A stretch of DNA of 64,000 bases from Nitrospirillum sp034653275 (GTDB lineage: Bacteria; Pseudomonadota; Alphaproteobacteria; Azospirillales; Azospirillaceae): contig NZ_JAYEES010000003.1 of assembly GCF_034653275.1 (NCBI RefSeq), positions 496,001 through 560,000 on the forward strand, read 5' to 3'. The notes beneath the pieces were generated by a model. That model did not search any database and was not told the origin of the DNA. It saw nothing but the letters and a program-made list of their open reading frames with translations. Shown piece by piece: positions 52,208 to 60,845 of this stretch. How positions within the stretch are numbered: position 1 is the stretch's first letter; every line of letters starts with the position of its first letter. The position numbers and the translations under genes are program-made.

Positions 52208-53089
52208 TCAGTGTTGGTGCTTCAGCCGCGCCAGAAGGCCATCCAGCTGGTCCAGGTTGCTGTAATGCACGGTCAGGCTGCCCGCCTGGCCCTTGGCCTT
52301 CAACGCCACCTTGAGGCCCAGCTCGGCCGCCAGTTCCTTTTCCAGCGCCAGGGTATCGGCCGTCTTGGGCGCGGGCGCGAGGCGGGCCGCGGGGTTGGCG
52401 GCGTCCTTCACCAGCTGTTCCGTCTGGCGGACGTTCAGGCCGCGCTTCACCACTTCACGGGCCAAGCCCAGGGGATCGGCAGCGGTCAACAGGGCGCGGG
52501 CGTGGCCCATGGTCAGGCTGCCGTCCTGCACCAGCGCCTTCACCGCGTCGGGCAGGGCCAGCAGGCGCAGCATGTTGGCCACGTGGCTGCGGCTCTTGCC
52601 CACGGCGCGGGCCAGATCCTCCTGCGTGTGCTGGAATTCATCCATCAGGCGCTGGAAGCCCTCGGCCTCTTCCAGGGGCGTCAGGTCCTGGCGCTGGATG
52701 TTTTCCACCAGCGCGATTTCCAACGCCTCGCGGTCGGTCAGCGACCGCACCACCACCGGCACCTCGTGCAGGCCCGCCAGCTGGGCGGCGCGCCAGCGGC
52801 GCTCACCCGCGATGATCTCGTAGCGGGCGTTGCCGCCAGCCGGCGCTTCCTCGACCTTGCGCACCAGGATGGGCTGCAGCACGCCGCGCTCGCGGATGCT
52901 GTCCACCAGGCTGCGGATGGCCTCTTCATCGAAGTGGCGGCGCGGCTGATAGCGCCCGGGGTGCAGCAGCTCGATGGGCAGGGCGCGGGGCGGGCGGCCC
53001 TTTTCCACCGGCTCCTGCTCGTCCGCCACCTCGGCAAACAGCGCGGACAGGCCGCGCCCCAGGTTGCTGCGCTTCTTCATTTCATCCAT
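52208..53089 (-). CDS. parB: Chromosome-partitioning protein ParB
   Basis: ParB loads at parS, spreads along DNA as a CTP-dependent clamp and directs origin segregation. The protein (293 residues from the ATG at 53089) has the N-terminal LGRGLSALF motif that contacts ParA, the CTP-binding motifs (GRYQPRRHF, GERRWRAAQLAG), the helix-turn-helix (LARAVGKSRSHVANMLRL) that reads parS, and a C-terminal dimerisation region. It overlaps parA by 8 bases. In-frame starts at 53113 and 53080 are alternatives. Its binding sites are the three parS-like sequences at 54451, 56463 and 56902. Confidence 0.95.
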   Translation of the reverse strand: MDEMKKRSNLGRGLSALFAEVADEQEPVEKGRPPRALPIELLHPGRYQPRRHFDEEAIRSLVDSIRERGVLQPILVRKVEEAPAGGNARYEIIAGERRWRAAQLAGLHEVPVVVRSLTDREALEIALVENIQRQDLTPLEEAEGFQRLMDEFQHTQEDLARAVGKSRSHVANMLRLLALPDAVKALVQDGSLTMGHARALLTAADPLGLAREVVKRGLNVRQTEQLVKDAANPAARLAPAPKTADTLALEKELAAELGLKVALKAKGQAGSLTVHYSNLDQLDGLLARLKHQH

Positions 53090-53900
53090 GGACTGACTGC
53101 CGGTTACGCTCACGCTTCAAAACCTCTCCCGCCAAATGAATATAGGCCTGCGCGCCCGCCGACTTCAGGTCGTAGAGCAGCACGGGCTTGCCGTGGCTGG
53201 GCGCCTCGGAGACGCGGACATTGCGGGGAATGACCGTCTCGTACACTTTCTCGCCGAAGAAGCCGCGCACGTCGGCGGCCACCATGTCGGACAGGTTGTT
53301 GCGCCGGTCGAACATGGTCAGCACCACGCCCTGGATCTCCAAAGCCGGATTGAAGGTGCGCTTCACCCGCTCGATGGTGCGGATCAGCTGCGACAGGCCT
53401 TCCAGGGCATAGAACTCGCACTGCAACGGCACCAGCACCGAATTGGCCGCCGCCAGGGCGTTGAGGGTCAGCAACCCCAGGGCTGGTGGGCAGTCGATCA
53501 AGATGTAGTCATAGTCGGCGGCCGCGCCAGTCAGCGCGTCACGCAGGCGGAACTCGCGCCGCTCCAGCTCCACCAGTTCCAGCTCCGCGCCCGATAGGTC
53601 GGCCGAGGCGGTGACCACGAACAGCTTGGGGATGCTGGTGCCGCGCACCGAGGCTTGCACCGTCGTCTCGCCGAACAACAGTTCATAGGTGCCGGTGCCG
53701 CGTTCCGTGCGGCCGATGCCCAGGCCGGTGGAGGCGTTGCCCTGTGGGTCGTTGTCCACGATCAGCACGCGCTTGCCGGTGGCCGCCAGGGCCGTGCCCA
53801 GGTTGATGGTGGTCGTGGTCTTGCCCACGCCGCCCTTTTGGTTGGCAAGGGCCAGGATGCGCGCTCGCTTGGGCGCGGGGGTCGGGGCGTCAGCGGGCAC
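53082..53900 (-). CDS. parA: Chromosome-partitioning ATPase ParA
   Basis: ParA is a Walker-type ATPase that moves ParB-parS complexes apart. It has the deviant Walker A KGGVGKTTTT in LALANQKGG, the DNDPQGNAS motif, and the IDCPPALGLLTLNAL motif. The start used is GTG 53900, which has GGTGAG upstream and gives a short N-terminus like that of other ParA proteins; GTG 53912 or TTG 53915 would add four or five residues. It overlaps rsmG by 11 bases, so it is coupled to the mnmG-rsmG operon and precedes parB. Confidence 0.95.
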   Translation of the reverse strand: MPADAPTPAPKRARILALANQKGGVGKTTTTINLGTALAATGKRVLIVDNDPQGNASTGLGIGRTERGTGTYELLFGETTVQASVRGTSIPKLFVVTASADLSGAELELVELERREFRLRDALTGAAADYDYILIDCPPALGLLTLNALAAANSVLVPLQCEFYALEGLSQLIRTIERVKRTFNPALEIQGVVLTMFDRRNNLSDMVAADVRGFFGEKVYETVIPRNVRVSEAPSHGKPVLLYDLKSAGAQAYIHLAGEVLKRERNRQSVHG

Positions 53901-54498
53901 GGGCGATCTCACCAAGGATAAGGATGGTCCCCGACGGGTCCGTAATGCTGGGGACTTGGGAGGCGGTCATTGTCCAGGATTGGGCGGCAAGGGTCAATTC
54001 CTCGGGGGCCGTCCTGCCCTTCAGGAAGAGGCACTTCGCACCCGGCTTCAGGAAGCGGTTGCCCCAGTCCAACAGCTCCGGCAACGCCGCCAGGGCGCGG
54101 GCCGTGACCACGTCGGCCGCGATCTCCGGCGCCTGTTCGATGCGTTGGGCGTGGACGGTCACCTGCGTCCCCGTGGCCCGTGCCACCTCCCGCAGGAAGG
54201 TGGCCTTGCGTGTGTCGCTCTCGATCAGGTGCACGTCCGGTACGCCCAGGATGGCCATGACCAAGCCAGGAAACCCAGCGCCGCTGCCCATGTCCACCTG
54301 CGTCCGCGTACCCGGGGGCAGCAGGGCGTGCAGCTGGGCGCTGTCGGCCAGGTGGCGTTCCCAGACATCGGCCACAGTGGACTTGGCCACCAGGTTGATG
54401 GCGGGGTTCCACTTGGCCAGCAGCTGGGCATAGACGGTAAGCCGGTCCAGTGTTTCACGTGAAACATGGAATCGGGTGGCGAAATCAGCAGGGGTCAT
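53890..54498 (-). CDS. rsmG: 16S rRNA (guanine-527-N7)-methyltransferase RsmG
   Basis: RsmG (GidB) methylates G527 in 16S rRNA using S-adenosylmethionine. The 202-residue protein has the SAM-binding motif VDMGSGAGFPGLVMAI and the conserved KWNPAINLVAKS region near the N-terminus. Its ATG overlaps the mnmG stop (ATGA). The first codons contain a perfect parS site (54451-54466), which encodes HVSRET, so the DNA has a double role here. Order mnmG-rsmG-parA-parB is typical of the origin region. Confidence 0.95.
   Translation of the reverse strand: MTPADFATRFHVSRETLDRLTVYAQLLAKWNPAINLVAKSTVADVWERHLADSAQLHALLPPGTRTQVDMGSGAGFPGLVMAILGVPDVHLIESDTRKATFLREVARATGTQVTVHAQRIEQAPEIAADVVTARALAALPELLDWGNRFLKPGAKCLFLKGRTAPEELTLAAQSWTMTASQVPSITDPSGTILILGEIARAR
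54451..54466. promoter_or_regulatory. parS site 1 (inside rsmG)
   Basis: TGTTTCACGTGAAACA is a perfect 16-bp parS palindrome, the ParB-binding sequence conserved across bacteria. It lies in the early codons of rsmG, 551 bp upstream of the parA start. Confidence 0.95.
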
Positions 54499-56384
54499 GC
54501 TGCACTCGTGGTGTCGTCGGTCTGGACCAAGCGGGCAGGGCGCTTTTTCACGTGCCGCAGCAGGGCGGTCAGCGCCGCCGGCGTCATGCCCGGGATACGG
54601 GCGGCCGCCCCCAGCGTGGCGGGGCGAACCTGGCGGAGCTTGGTACGAATTTCGGCGGATAGCGACGCGATGGCATCCACATCCAGGTCCGCCGGCAGGG
54701 CCAGCGCCTCATCGCGACGGAAAGCGCGAATGTCCGCTTCCTGCCGGTCGAGATAGCCGGCGTAGCGCCCGTCGATCTCCACCTGCTCGGCGATCTCCGG
54801 CGAAAATCCGTTCAGCTCCGGCCAGAGGACACCCAGCCGGGCCAAGTCGATGTCGGGATACCGCAGCAGGTCGGCGACGCTGCGGCGCACGCCATCCTGG
54901 TTGATGGTCAGGCCGTGCTTGGCCAGCTCATTGGGCGTGGCCGACAGGGTGCCGGCCAGATGGCGGGCTTGGTCCAGGGCGGCCAGCTTGGCGCCGAAGG
55001 CGGCGGCGCGCGCCTCACCCACACAGCCCAGGGAAAGCCCACGCGGGGTCAGGCGCTGGTCAGCATTGTCGGCGCGCAGCAACAGGCGGTATTCCGCCCG
55101 GCTGGTGAACATGCGGTAGGGTTCCGACGTACCCCGGGTGATCAGGTCGTCGATCATCACGCCGATGTAGGACTCGGCGCGATCCAGCACGAACGGCGCC
55201 GATCCCGACACGGCCAGGGCGGCGTTCAGCCCAGCCACCAGGCCCTGGGCCGCCGCCTCCTCATACCCTGTGGTGCCGTTGATCTGGCCCGCCAGGAACA
55301 GGCGGGGCAGGCGGCGGGTCTCCAGCGTCGGGCCCAGCTCGCGCGGGTCGACGTAGTCGTACTCGATGGCATAGCCGGCCCGAAGCATGGTGACATGCTC
55401 CAGCCCGGGGATGGCCTTCAAAATCTCCAACTGCACATCGCGGGGCAGGGAGGTGGAAATGCCGTTGGGATAGACGGTGTCATCGTCCAGGCCCTCCGGC
55501 TCCAGGAAAATCTGGTGCCGTTCCTTGTCGGCGAAGCGGACGATCTTGTCCTCCACCGACGGGCAATAGCGCGGGCCGATGCCCTCGATCTGCCCGGAAT
55601 ACATGGGCGCGCGGTGCAGGTTGGCGCGGATGACCTCATGCACGCGGGCGCTGGTCCAGGTGATGTGGCAGGGCACCTGCGGCGTGGTGATCTTGTCCGT
55701 GAGGTAGGAGAAGGGCGGGGGCGGATCGTCGCCCGGCTGCACCTCCAGGCTGGCCCAATCGATGGTGCGGCCGTCCAGGCGCGGCGGCGTGCCGGTCTTG
55801 AGCCGACCCAAGGGGAAGCCCACGCGCATCAGGGTGTCGGACAGGCCCAGGGCCGGCGCCTCACCCACCCGGCCGGCGGGGATCTTCTCCTCACCGATAT
55901 GGATCAAGCCACGCAGGAAGGTGCCGGTGGTCAACACAACGGCACCCGCCATGACCTTCTCACCGGCGGCGGTGACGATGCCGGCCACGCGGCCATGGGC
56001 GTCGATCACCAAGTCCTCGACGGCGGCGGCCACCAGGGTCAGGTTTTCCTGCTCCGCCAGGATGGCCTGCATGGCCTGGCGGTACAGCTTGCGGTCCGCC
56101 TGGGCGCGTGGCCCACGAACCGCCGGCCCCTTGGATTTGTTCAGCACGCGAAACTGGATGCCGGCGCGATCGGTCACCCGTCCCATGACGCCGTCCATGG
56201 CGTCGATCTCACGGACAAGGTGGCCCTTGCCCAGACCACCGATGGCCGGGTTGCAGCTCATCTCCCCAACCGTGTCGAGGCGATGGGTGTATAGGGCGGT
56301 GCGGGCGCCCAGCCGCGCGGCGGCGGCGGCCGCTTCGCAGCCGGCATGGCCGGCGCCAACCACGATGACGTCATAGGTCTGCAT
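54495..56384 (-). CDS. mnmG: tRNA U34 modification enzyme MnmG
   Basis: MnmG (GidA) works with MnmE to add the carboxymethylaminomethyl group to wobble U34 in certain tRNAs, using FAD, NADH and methylene-THF. The 629-residue length is normal. The N-terminal FAD motif is VVGAGHAGCEAAAAAARLG, followed by MSCNPAIGGLGKGHLVREIDA with the catalytic cysteine region. The later GQINGTTGYEEAAAQGL and SRAEYRLLLRADNADQRLTP are hallmarks. mnmE lies 110 bases upstream in the same direction, with a parS site in the gap. Confidence 0.97.
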   Translation of the reverse strand: MQTYDVIVVGAGHAGCEAAAAAARLGARTALYTHRLDTVGEMSCNPAIGGLGKGHLVREIDAMDGVMGRVTDRAGIQFRVLNKSKGPAVRGPRAQADRKLYRQAMQAILAEQENLTLVAAAVEDLVIDAHGRVAGIVTAAGEKVMAGAVVLTTGTFLRGLIHIGEEKIPAGRVGEAPALGLSDTLMRVGFPLGRLKTGTPPRLDGRTIDWASLEVQPGDDPPPPFSYLTDKITTPQVPCHITWTSARVHEVIRANLHRAPMYSGQIEGIGPRYCPSVEDKIVRFADKERHQIFLEPEGLDDDTVYPNGISTSLPRDVQLEILKAIPGLEHVTMLRAGYAIEYDYVDPRELGPTLETRRLPRLFLAGQINGTTGYEEAAAQGLVAGLNAALAVSGSAPFVLDRAESYIGVMIDDLITRGTSEPYRMFTSRAEYRLLLRADNADQRLTPRGLSLGCVGEARAAAFGAKLAALDQARHLAGTLSATPNELAKHGLTINQDGVRRSVADLLRYPDIDLARLGVLWPELNGFSPEIAEQVEIDGRYAGYLDRQEADIRAFRRDEALALPADLDVDAIASLSAEIRTKLRQVRPATLGAAARIPGMTPAALTALLRHVKKRPARLVQTDDTTSAA

Positions 56385-56462
56385 GGCGCCGGACTTTAGG
56401 GGCGCGGACCCGACGAGTCAAAGGTCGCCAGGGGATGACGGCCATGATTCCGTGCCGCCCCA

Positions 56463-56478
56463 TGTTTCACGTGAAACA
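56463..56478. promoter_or_regulatory. parS site 2 (between mnmE and mnmG)
   Basis: A second perfect TGTTTCACGTGAAACA lies in the short mnmE-mnmG gap; the palindrome extends to 18 bp with flanking A and T (56462-56479). It is 2,012 bp from site 1. Confidence 0.95.
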
Positions 56479-56494
56479 TAGGGGCTAAGTCAAC

Positions 56495-57835
56495 TCACTT
56501 TCCGATGCAGAAATCGCGGAAGATGACGTCCAGCAGGTCTTCCACGTCCACACGGCCGGTGATGCGGCCCAGGGCGCGGGCGGCCAGGCGGGCGTCCTCC
56601 GCTGCCAGTTCCGGCAGATCGGCCCTCAGCGCGCGCGCCAGGGCGGCGCGGCAATCCTCCAGCGCCTGACGATGCCGGGCGCGGGTGAGAGATGGGGCGG
56701 CGCCCGGCATCAGGCGATCGCCGACGATGCGCTCCAGGGCCCCCAACAGATCCGCCAGCCCCTCACCGGTGGCGGCGGATACGGCGATGGCCGTACGGCC
56801 GGCGACCATGGCCGGCACATAGGTGCATAGGTCGCGCTTGTTCAGCACCACGAGCGCGTCGCCATCCGCCAGGGCCAAGGTGGCCGCCGCCATGTCGCCG
56901 ATGTTCCACGTGGAACAATCCAGCACCAACAGCTTCAGGTCGGCTTTTTCCGCCCGCGCCAGCGCCCGCCGGATGCCCTCGCGCTCGACCTCATCGGCGG
57001 CGTCGCGCAGGCCGGCGGTATCGGCCAGGATGACAGGGAAGCCGCCCAGATCCAGGTTCACCTCGATGACGTCACGCGTTGTGCCGGCGGTGGCGGAGAC
57101 GATGGCCGCGTCCCGCCGCGCCAGGGCATTCAACAGACTGGACTTGCCGGCATTGGGCGCGCCTAGTATGGCGATGGAAAAGCCGTCGCGCAGCCGCTCC
57201 CCCCGATGACCATCGGCCAGGTGGGCGCCGATCTCCTGGTACAGGCTGGTCAGGACGGGTACAACCGCCGGCGCCAGACCGTGGGGCAAATCCTCATCGG
57301 GGAAATCAATGTCCGCCTCCAGGTGGGCCAAGGCACGCACCAGGCGATGGCGCCACCCCTCGTAAAGCTGCCCCAGGACACCATCCATCTGGCGCAGGGC
57401 CTGGCGCCGCTGGGCCGCCGTCTCGGCATCGACCAGGTCGGCGATGGCCTCGGCCTCCGTCAGGTCCAGCTTGCCGGCTTCGAAGGCGCGGCGGCTGAAC
57501 TCCCCCGGCTCCGCCACGCGCAGGCCCTGGGCCGCCAGCGCCTCGCTGGCGGCCGTCAGGACGGCGCGCCCGCCATGCAGATGCAACTCCGCCACATCTT
57601 CGCCGGTGAAGCTATCGGGTGCCGGGAACCACAGCACCAGCGCCTGGTCGAAAACCTCCCCCTCCTGGTCCTTCAGCCGCGCCAGCGTGGCGCGGCGCGG
57701 CGCGGGCAGGGGCCGCCCGGTCAAGGCGGACAGGGCGGCCCCGGCCTTGGGACCGGACAGGCGGATGACCTGCACCCCGCCCCGGCCGGGGGCGGAGGCC
57801 AAGGCGAAGATGGTGTCGGTGCTATAGAGGGACAT
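56495..57835 (-). CDS. mnmE: tRNA U34 modification GTPase MnmE
   Basis: MnmE (TrmE) is the GTPase partner of MnmG. The 446-residue protein has the N-terminal folate-binding domain beginning DTIFALASAPGRGGVQVIRLSG, a helical domain, and an inserted G domain with P-loop GAPNAGKSSLLNAL, switch region GTTRDVIE, DTAGLRD and NKRD. It ends with the invariant FCIGK, whose Cys is catalytic. The ATG at 57835 is the family start; a longer frame upstream is rejected. A parS-like sequence lies inside the G-domain coding region at 56902-56917. Confidence 0.96.
   Translation of the reverse strand: MSLYSTDTIFALASAPGRGGVQVIRLSGPKAGAALSALTGRPLPAPRRATLARLKDQEGEVFDQALVLWFPAPDSFTGEDVAELHLHGGRAVLTAASEALAAQGLRVAEPGEFSRRAFEAGKLDLTEAEAIADLVDAETAAQRRQALRQMDGVLGQLYEGWRHRLVRALAHLEADIDFPDEDLPHGLAPAVVPVLTSLYQEIGAHLADGHRGERLRDGFSIAILGAPNAGKSSLLNALARRDAAIVSATAGTTRDVIEVNLDLGGFPVILADTAGLRDAADEVEREGIRRALARAEKADLKLLVLDCSTWNIGDMAAATLALADGDALVVLNKRDLCTYVPAMVAGRTAIAVSAATGEGLADLLGALERIVGDRLMPGAAPSLTRARHRQALEDCRAALARALRADLPELAAEDARLAARALGRITGRVDVEDLLDVIFRDFCIGK
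56902..56917. promoter_or_regulatory. parS-like variant site 3 (inside mnmE)
   Basis: TGTTCCACGTGGAACA is a perfect palindrome differing from sites 1 and 2 only at the symmetric positions 5 and 12. The TTCCACGTGGAA form is the parS used in Pseudomonas, so ParB may bind it here as well, perhaps more weakly. Confidence 0.7.
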
Positions 57836-57845
57836 GAGAGGTTGG

Positions 57846-58220
57846 TCAGTCTGCGGCGGCGGCTTTGCGGGCGCGGTGCGCCGGCACTTTCTCATCCGGA
57901 TATAGCATCAAGCGGTCCACCCGGCCGCCCTCCACCAGGTGAGTCTTCACAATTTCATCGACGTCGCCGGTGGTGGCGCAGGTGTACCAGACACCTTCCG
58001 GGTAGATCACCAGCGTGGGCCCCAGCTCGCACCGGTCCAGGCAGCCGGCGGCGTTGACCCTGACCTTCTTGCCCAGGCCGGCCTCCTTGGCGGCGGCCTT
58101 CATGTGGTCGCGCAACGCCTCGGAACCCTTCTCCTTGCAGCAGCCCCGGGGGTGGCCCGGCGGCCGCTCATTGGTGCAAAAGAAAACGTGACGGTCGAAA
58201 TAGGGTGCTGGATCGGTCAC
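57846..58220 (-). CDS. Thioredoxin-like [2Fe-2S] ferredoxin domain protein
   Basis: This 124-residue protein fits the thioredoxin-like ferredoxin family: cysteines at about 15 (HVFFCTNERP), 27-28 (HPRGCCKE) and 60/64 (NAAGCLDRCELGP), which suit a [2Fe-2S] cluster, then TLVIYPEGVWY. An electron-transfer role is likely. The start is the GTG at 58220, which overlaps the stop of the DUF6489-like gene (GTGA), so they are coupled. It ends 11 bases before mnmE, suggesting a common transcript with the tRNA-modification and par genes. Confidence 0.88.
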   Translation of the reverse strand: MTDPAPYFDRHVFFCTNERPPGHPRGCCKEKGSEALRDHMKAAAKEAGLGKKVRVNAAGCLDRCELGPTLVIYPEGVWYTCATTGDVDEIVKTHLVEGGRVDRLMLYPDEKVPAHRARKAAAAD

Positions 58221-58471
58221 TTCGCGTCCTTGCCCCCGCCCATGGCGGAGGTCATCTGGTTCCACATCATTTTCTGCATCTGCTCGAACCCCTGGATGCC
58301 CACAGGCAGCCAGGTTTTCAGCAGGGCGTCCGGATCCATGGCGGCCAGGTTGGCGCTCATGCGGTCCTGCATCTGCCGCATCAGCGCGTCCTGCATGGGC
58401 TTCACGTCCGGCAGGCCCAGGAAAGCACGGGCCTCTTCCGGGGTGCAATCGACGTCGACGGTGATTTTCAT
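58217..58471 (-). CDS. DUF6489-like small protein
   Basis: This 84-residue protein begins MKITVDVDCTPEEARAFLGLPDV and has a helical C-terminal part rich in Met and Gln (LPVGIQGFEQMQKMMWNQM). It resembles the alphaproteobacterial family annotated as DUF6489, of unknown function; the family name is recalled from pattern and should be confirmed. The Met-rich amphipathic helix may bind a membrane or another protein. Its stop overlaps the start of the ferredoxin-like gene. Confidence 0.8.
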   Translation of the reverse strand: MKITVDVDCTPEEARAFLGLPDVKPMQDALMRQMQDRMSANLAAMDPDALLKTWLPVGIQGFEQMQKMMWNQMTSAMGGGKDAK

Positions 58472-58568
58472 GGGGGCGGACCTTCCTGTTCGGTTGGACT
58501 CTAAAGGCGCGTGCCGGGGGAGCTAACTGAGATATACGCCCGAAATAACGCCTCTTTTTTCTGACCTG

Positions 58569-58590
58569 CACTGTAGCGGAGGCTACAGTG
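58569..58590. promoter_or_regulatory. Perfect 9-bp inverted repeat upstream of the YyaL gene
   Basis: CACTGTAGC-GGAG-GCTACAGTG is a perfect 9-bp stem with a 4-base spacer, 62 bases before the YyaL start. A T-run lies before it rather than after, so it is a poor terminator for either strand. An operator or a leader hairpin is more likely. Confidence 0.5.
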
Positions 58591-58651
58591 GGGGCAAAGC
58601 GGCACTGGACAATCAACGACCGCATCATTCAGCCAGAAGAGCATCACCCCC

Positions 58652-60712
58652 ATGGCGGCATCGGATACGACACAAGCGGCGGCGAACCTGTTGGTTCACG
58701 AGACCAGCCCCTACCTGCTGCAGCACAAGGACAACCCCGTGCACTGGCGCGCCTGGGGGCCGGAGGCGTTCGCCGAGGCCCAGGCGCTGGGCAAGCCTGT
58801 CCTGCTGTCCGTGGGCTATGCCGCCTGCCATTGGTGCCACGTGATGGCCCATGAAAGCTTCGAGAACGAGGCCATATCCTCCCTGATGAATGACCTGTTC
58901 ATCAACATCAAGGTGGATCGGGAGGAACGGCCGGACGTGGACCAGGTCTACCAGCAGGCCTTGTCCCTGCTGGGGCAGCAGGGCGGCTGGCCGCTAACCA
59001 TGTTCCTGACCCCCAAGGGGGAGCCGTTCTGGGGCGGTACCTATTTCCCTCCCGCCGGCCGCTATGGCCGCCCAGGATTCCCCGACGTGCTGCGGGGTGT
59101 GGCGGAGACCTATGCCCAGGACCCCGGCAAGGTCAGCCGCAACGTGAAGGCCCTGGGCGACGCCCTGCTCCGCCTGTCCCAGGGCCATCCGGGGGAGGCC
59201 GTGACGATCGGCGCCCTGAACGCCGTGGCCGACCGCCTGGTGCGCGAGGTCGACCCCTTCCTGGGTGGCATCAACGGCGCGCCCAAGTTCCCCCAGCCCA
59301 GCATCTTCGACCTGCTGTGGCGCGCCCACCTGCGCACCGGCCGCACAGACCTGCGCGACGCCGTCATCACCACCCTGACCCACATGGCCAACGGCGGCAT
59401 CTACGACCACCTGGCTGGCGGCTTCGCCCGCTATTCCACGGACGAGCAGTGGCTGGTGCCCCATTTCGAGAAGATGCTGTACGACAACGCCCAGCTGGTG
59501 GCGTTGATGACCCAGGTGTGGCAGGGCACCCGGGACCCGCTGCTGGAGGTCCGGGTCCGGGAAACCGTGGGCTGGGTGCTGAACGAGATGAAGGTGCCGG
59601 GCGGTGCCTTCGGCGCCACCCTGGATGCCGACAGCGAGGGGGAGGAAGGCCGCTTCTACGTCTGGACCAAGGCGGAGGTCGACCGCCTACTTGGCGCGGA
59701 TACCGACCTGTTCTGCGCCCACTATGACGTGACCGGGCTGGGCAACTGGGAAGGCCACACCATCCTGAACCGGCGCACGCCCCTGGCGCCGGGCAGTGCC
59801 GAGGAAAACCGCCTGGCCCATGCCCGCGCCCGCCTGCTGAAGGCCCGGGCCCTGCGCATCCGCCCCGGTTGGGACGACAAGGTGCTGGCCGACTGGAACG
59901 GCCTGATGATCGCGGCCCTGGCCCGCGCTGGCTTCGTCTTCGAACAGCCGGGCTGGATCGAGGCCGCCATCGACGCCTACAGCCATGTTGTAACAAGCCT
60001 GGGCCATACTGGCGGGGATGGGCTGGACCGCCTGTATCACAGCGGCCGCGGCGGCAGGGCCCGCCACGCCGGCCTGCTGGAAGACTACGCCAACATGGGG
60101 AAGGCCGCCCTGACCCTGCATGAGATCACCGGTGACGCCGCCTTCCTGGATCAGGCCGCGCGCTGGACGGACACGCTGGACCGTCATTTCTGGGATGAGG
60201 CGGACGGCGGCTATTACACCACCGCCGACGATGTGGGCGACCTGCTGGTCCGCCCGCGCAACGCCCACGACAACGCCGTGCCCGCTGGCAATGGCACCCA
60301 ACTGGGTAACCTCACCCGCCTGTGGATGCTGACCGGGCAGGACCGCTACCGCGCCCGGGCCGACACGCTGATGTCGGCCTTCAGCGGGGAACTGGGCCGC
60401 AACTTCTTCCCGCTCTCCACCTTCCTCAACATGGCCGAGACGCTGCTGAATGGCGTGCATGTCGTGCTGGTGGGGGAGGGCGACGACCTGGAGCCCTTCA
60501 ACGTCGTCCTGCGCACCCAGTCGCGTCCAACCCTGGTTGTCAGCCGCCTGGCGCCCGGACAAAATTTGCCGGACCCGCATCCGGCGGCGGGCAAGGCCAT
60601 GGTGGATGGCCGGGCCACGGCCTATGTCTGTCAAGAGATGCGGTGTTCCTTGCCCGTCACCACGCCGGAAGCGCTAGCCGATCTGCTGGCCGCTAGCGCT
60701 TCCAGCCAGTGA
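58652..60712 (+). CDS. YyaL-type thioredoxin-domain protein (DUF255)
   Basis: This 686-residue protein has an N-terminal thioredoxin-fold DUF255 domain with the motif GYAACHWCHVMAHESF (CxxC), followed by an (alpha/alpha)6-barrel of the six-hairpin glycosidase / epimerase-like type (GGIYDHLAGGFARYSTDEQWLVPHFEKMLYDNA). The family is widespread (YyaL in Bacillus, spermatogenesis-associated 20 in animals), but the reaction is not settled. The length and order of domains are normal. A conspicuous inverted repeat lies in its leader. Confidence 0.9.
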   Translation: MAASDTTQAAANLLVHETSPYLLQHKDNPVHWRAWGPEAFAEAQALGKPVLLSVGYAACHWCHVMAHESFENEAISSLMNDLFINIKVDREERPDVDQVYQQALSLLGQQGGWPLTMFLTPKGEPFWGGTYFPPAGRYGRPGFPDVLRGVAETYAQDPGKVSRNVKALGDALLRLSQGHPGEAVTIGALNAVADRLVREVDPFLGGINGAPKFPQPSIFDLLWRAHLRTGRTDLRDAVITTLTHMANGGIYDHLAGGFARYSTDEQWLVPHFEKMLYDNAQLVALMTQVWQGTRDPLLEVRVRETVGWVLNEMKVPGGAFGATLDADSEGEEGRFYVWTKAEVDRLLGADTDLFCAHYDVTGLGNWEGHTILNRRTPLAPGSAEENRLAHARARLLKARALRIRPGWDDKVLADWNGLMIAALARAGFVFEQPGWIEAAIDAYSHVVTSLGHTGGDGLDRLYHSGRGGRARHAGLLEDYANMGKAALTLHEITGDAAFLDQAARWTDTLDRHFWDEADGGYYTTADDVGDLLVRPRNAHDNAVPAGNGTQLGNLTRLWMLTGQDRYRARADTLMSAFSGELGRNFFPLSTFLNMAETLLNGVHVVLVGEGDDLEPFNVVLRTQSRPTLVVSRLAPGQNLPDPHPAAGKAMVDGRATAYVCQEMRCSLPVTTPEALADLLAASASSQ

Positions 60713-60845
60713 GGTGCCCCATAGCGTCCTAGTGACGGACGTCACGGTGACAGGCCCCCGCCCAATCGTTAATATGGATCGAATAAGAAACGACGCGTGT
60801 TTTAACCATAAGCATTCGACAACCAAATCAAAGGGGTAGCGCAGC

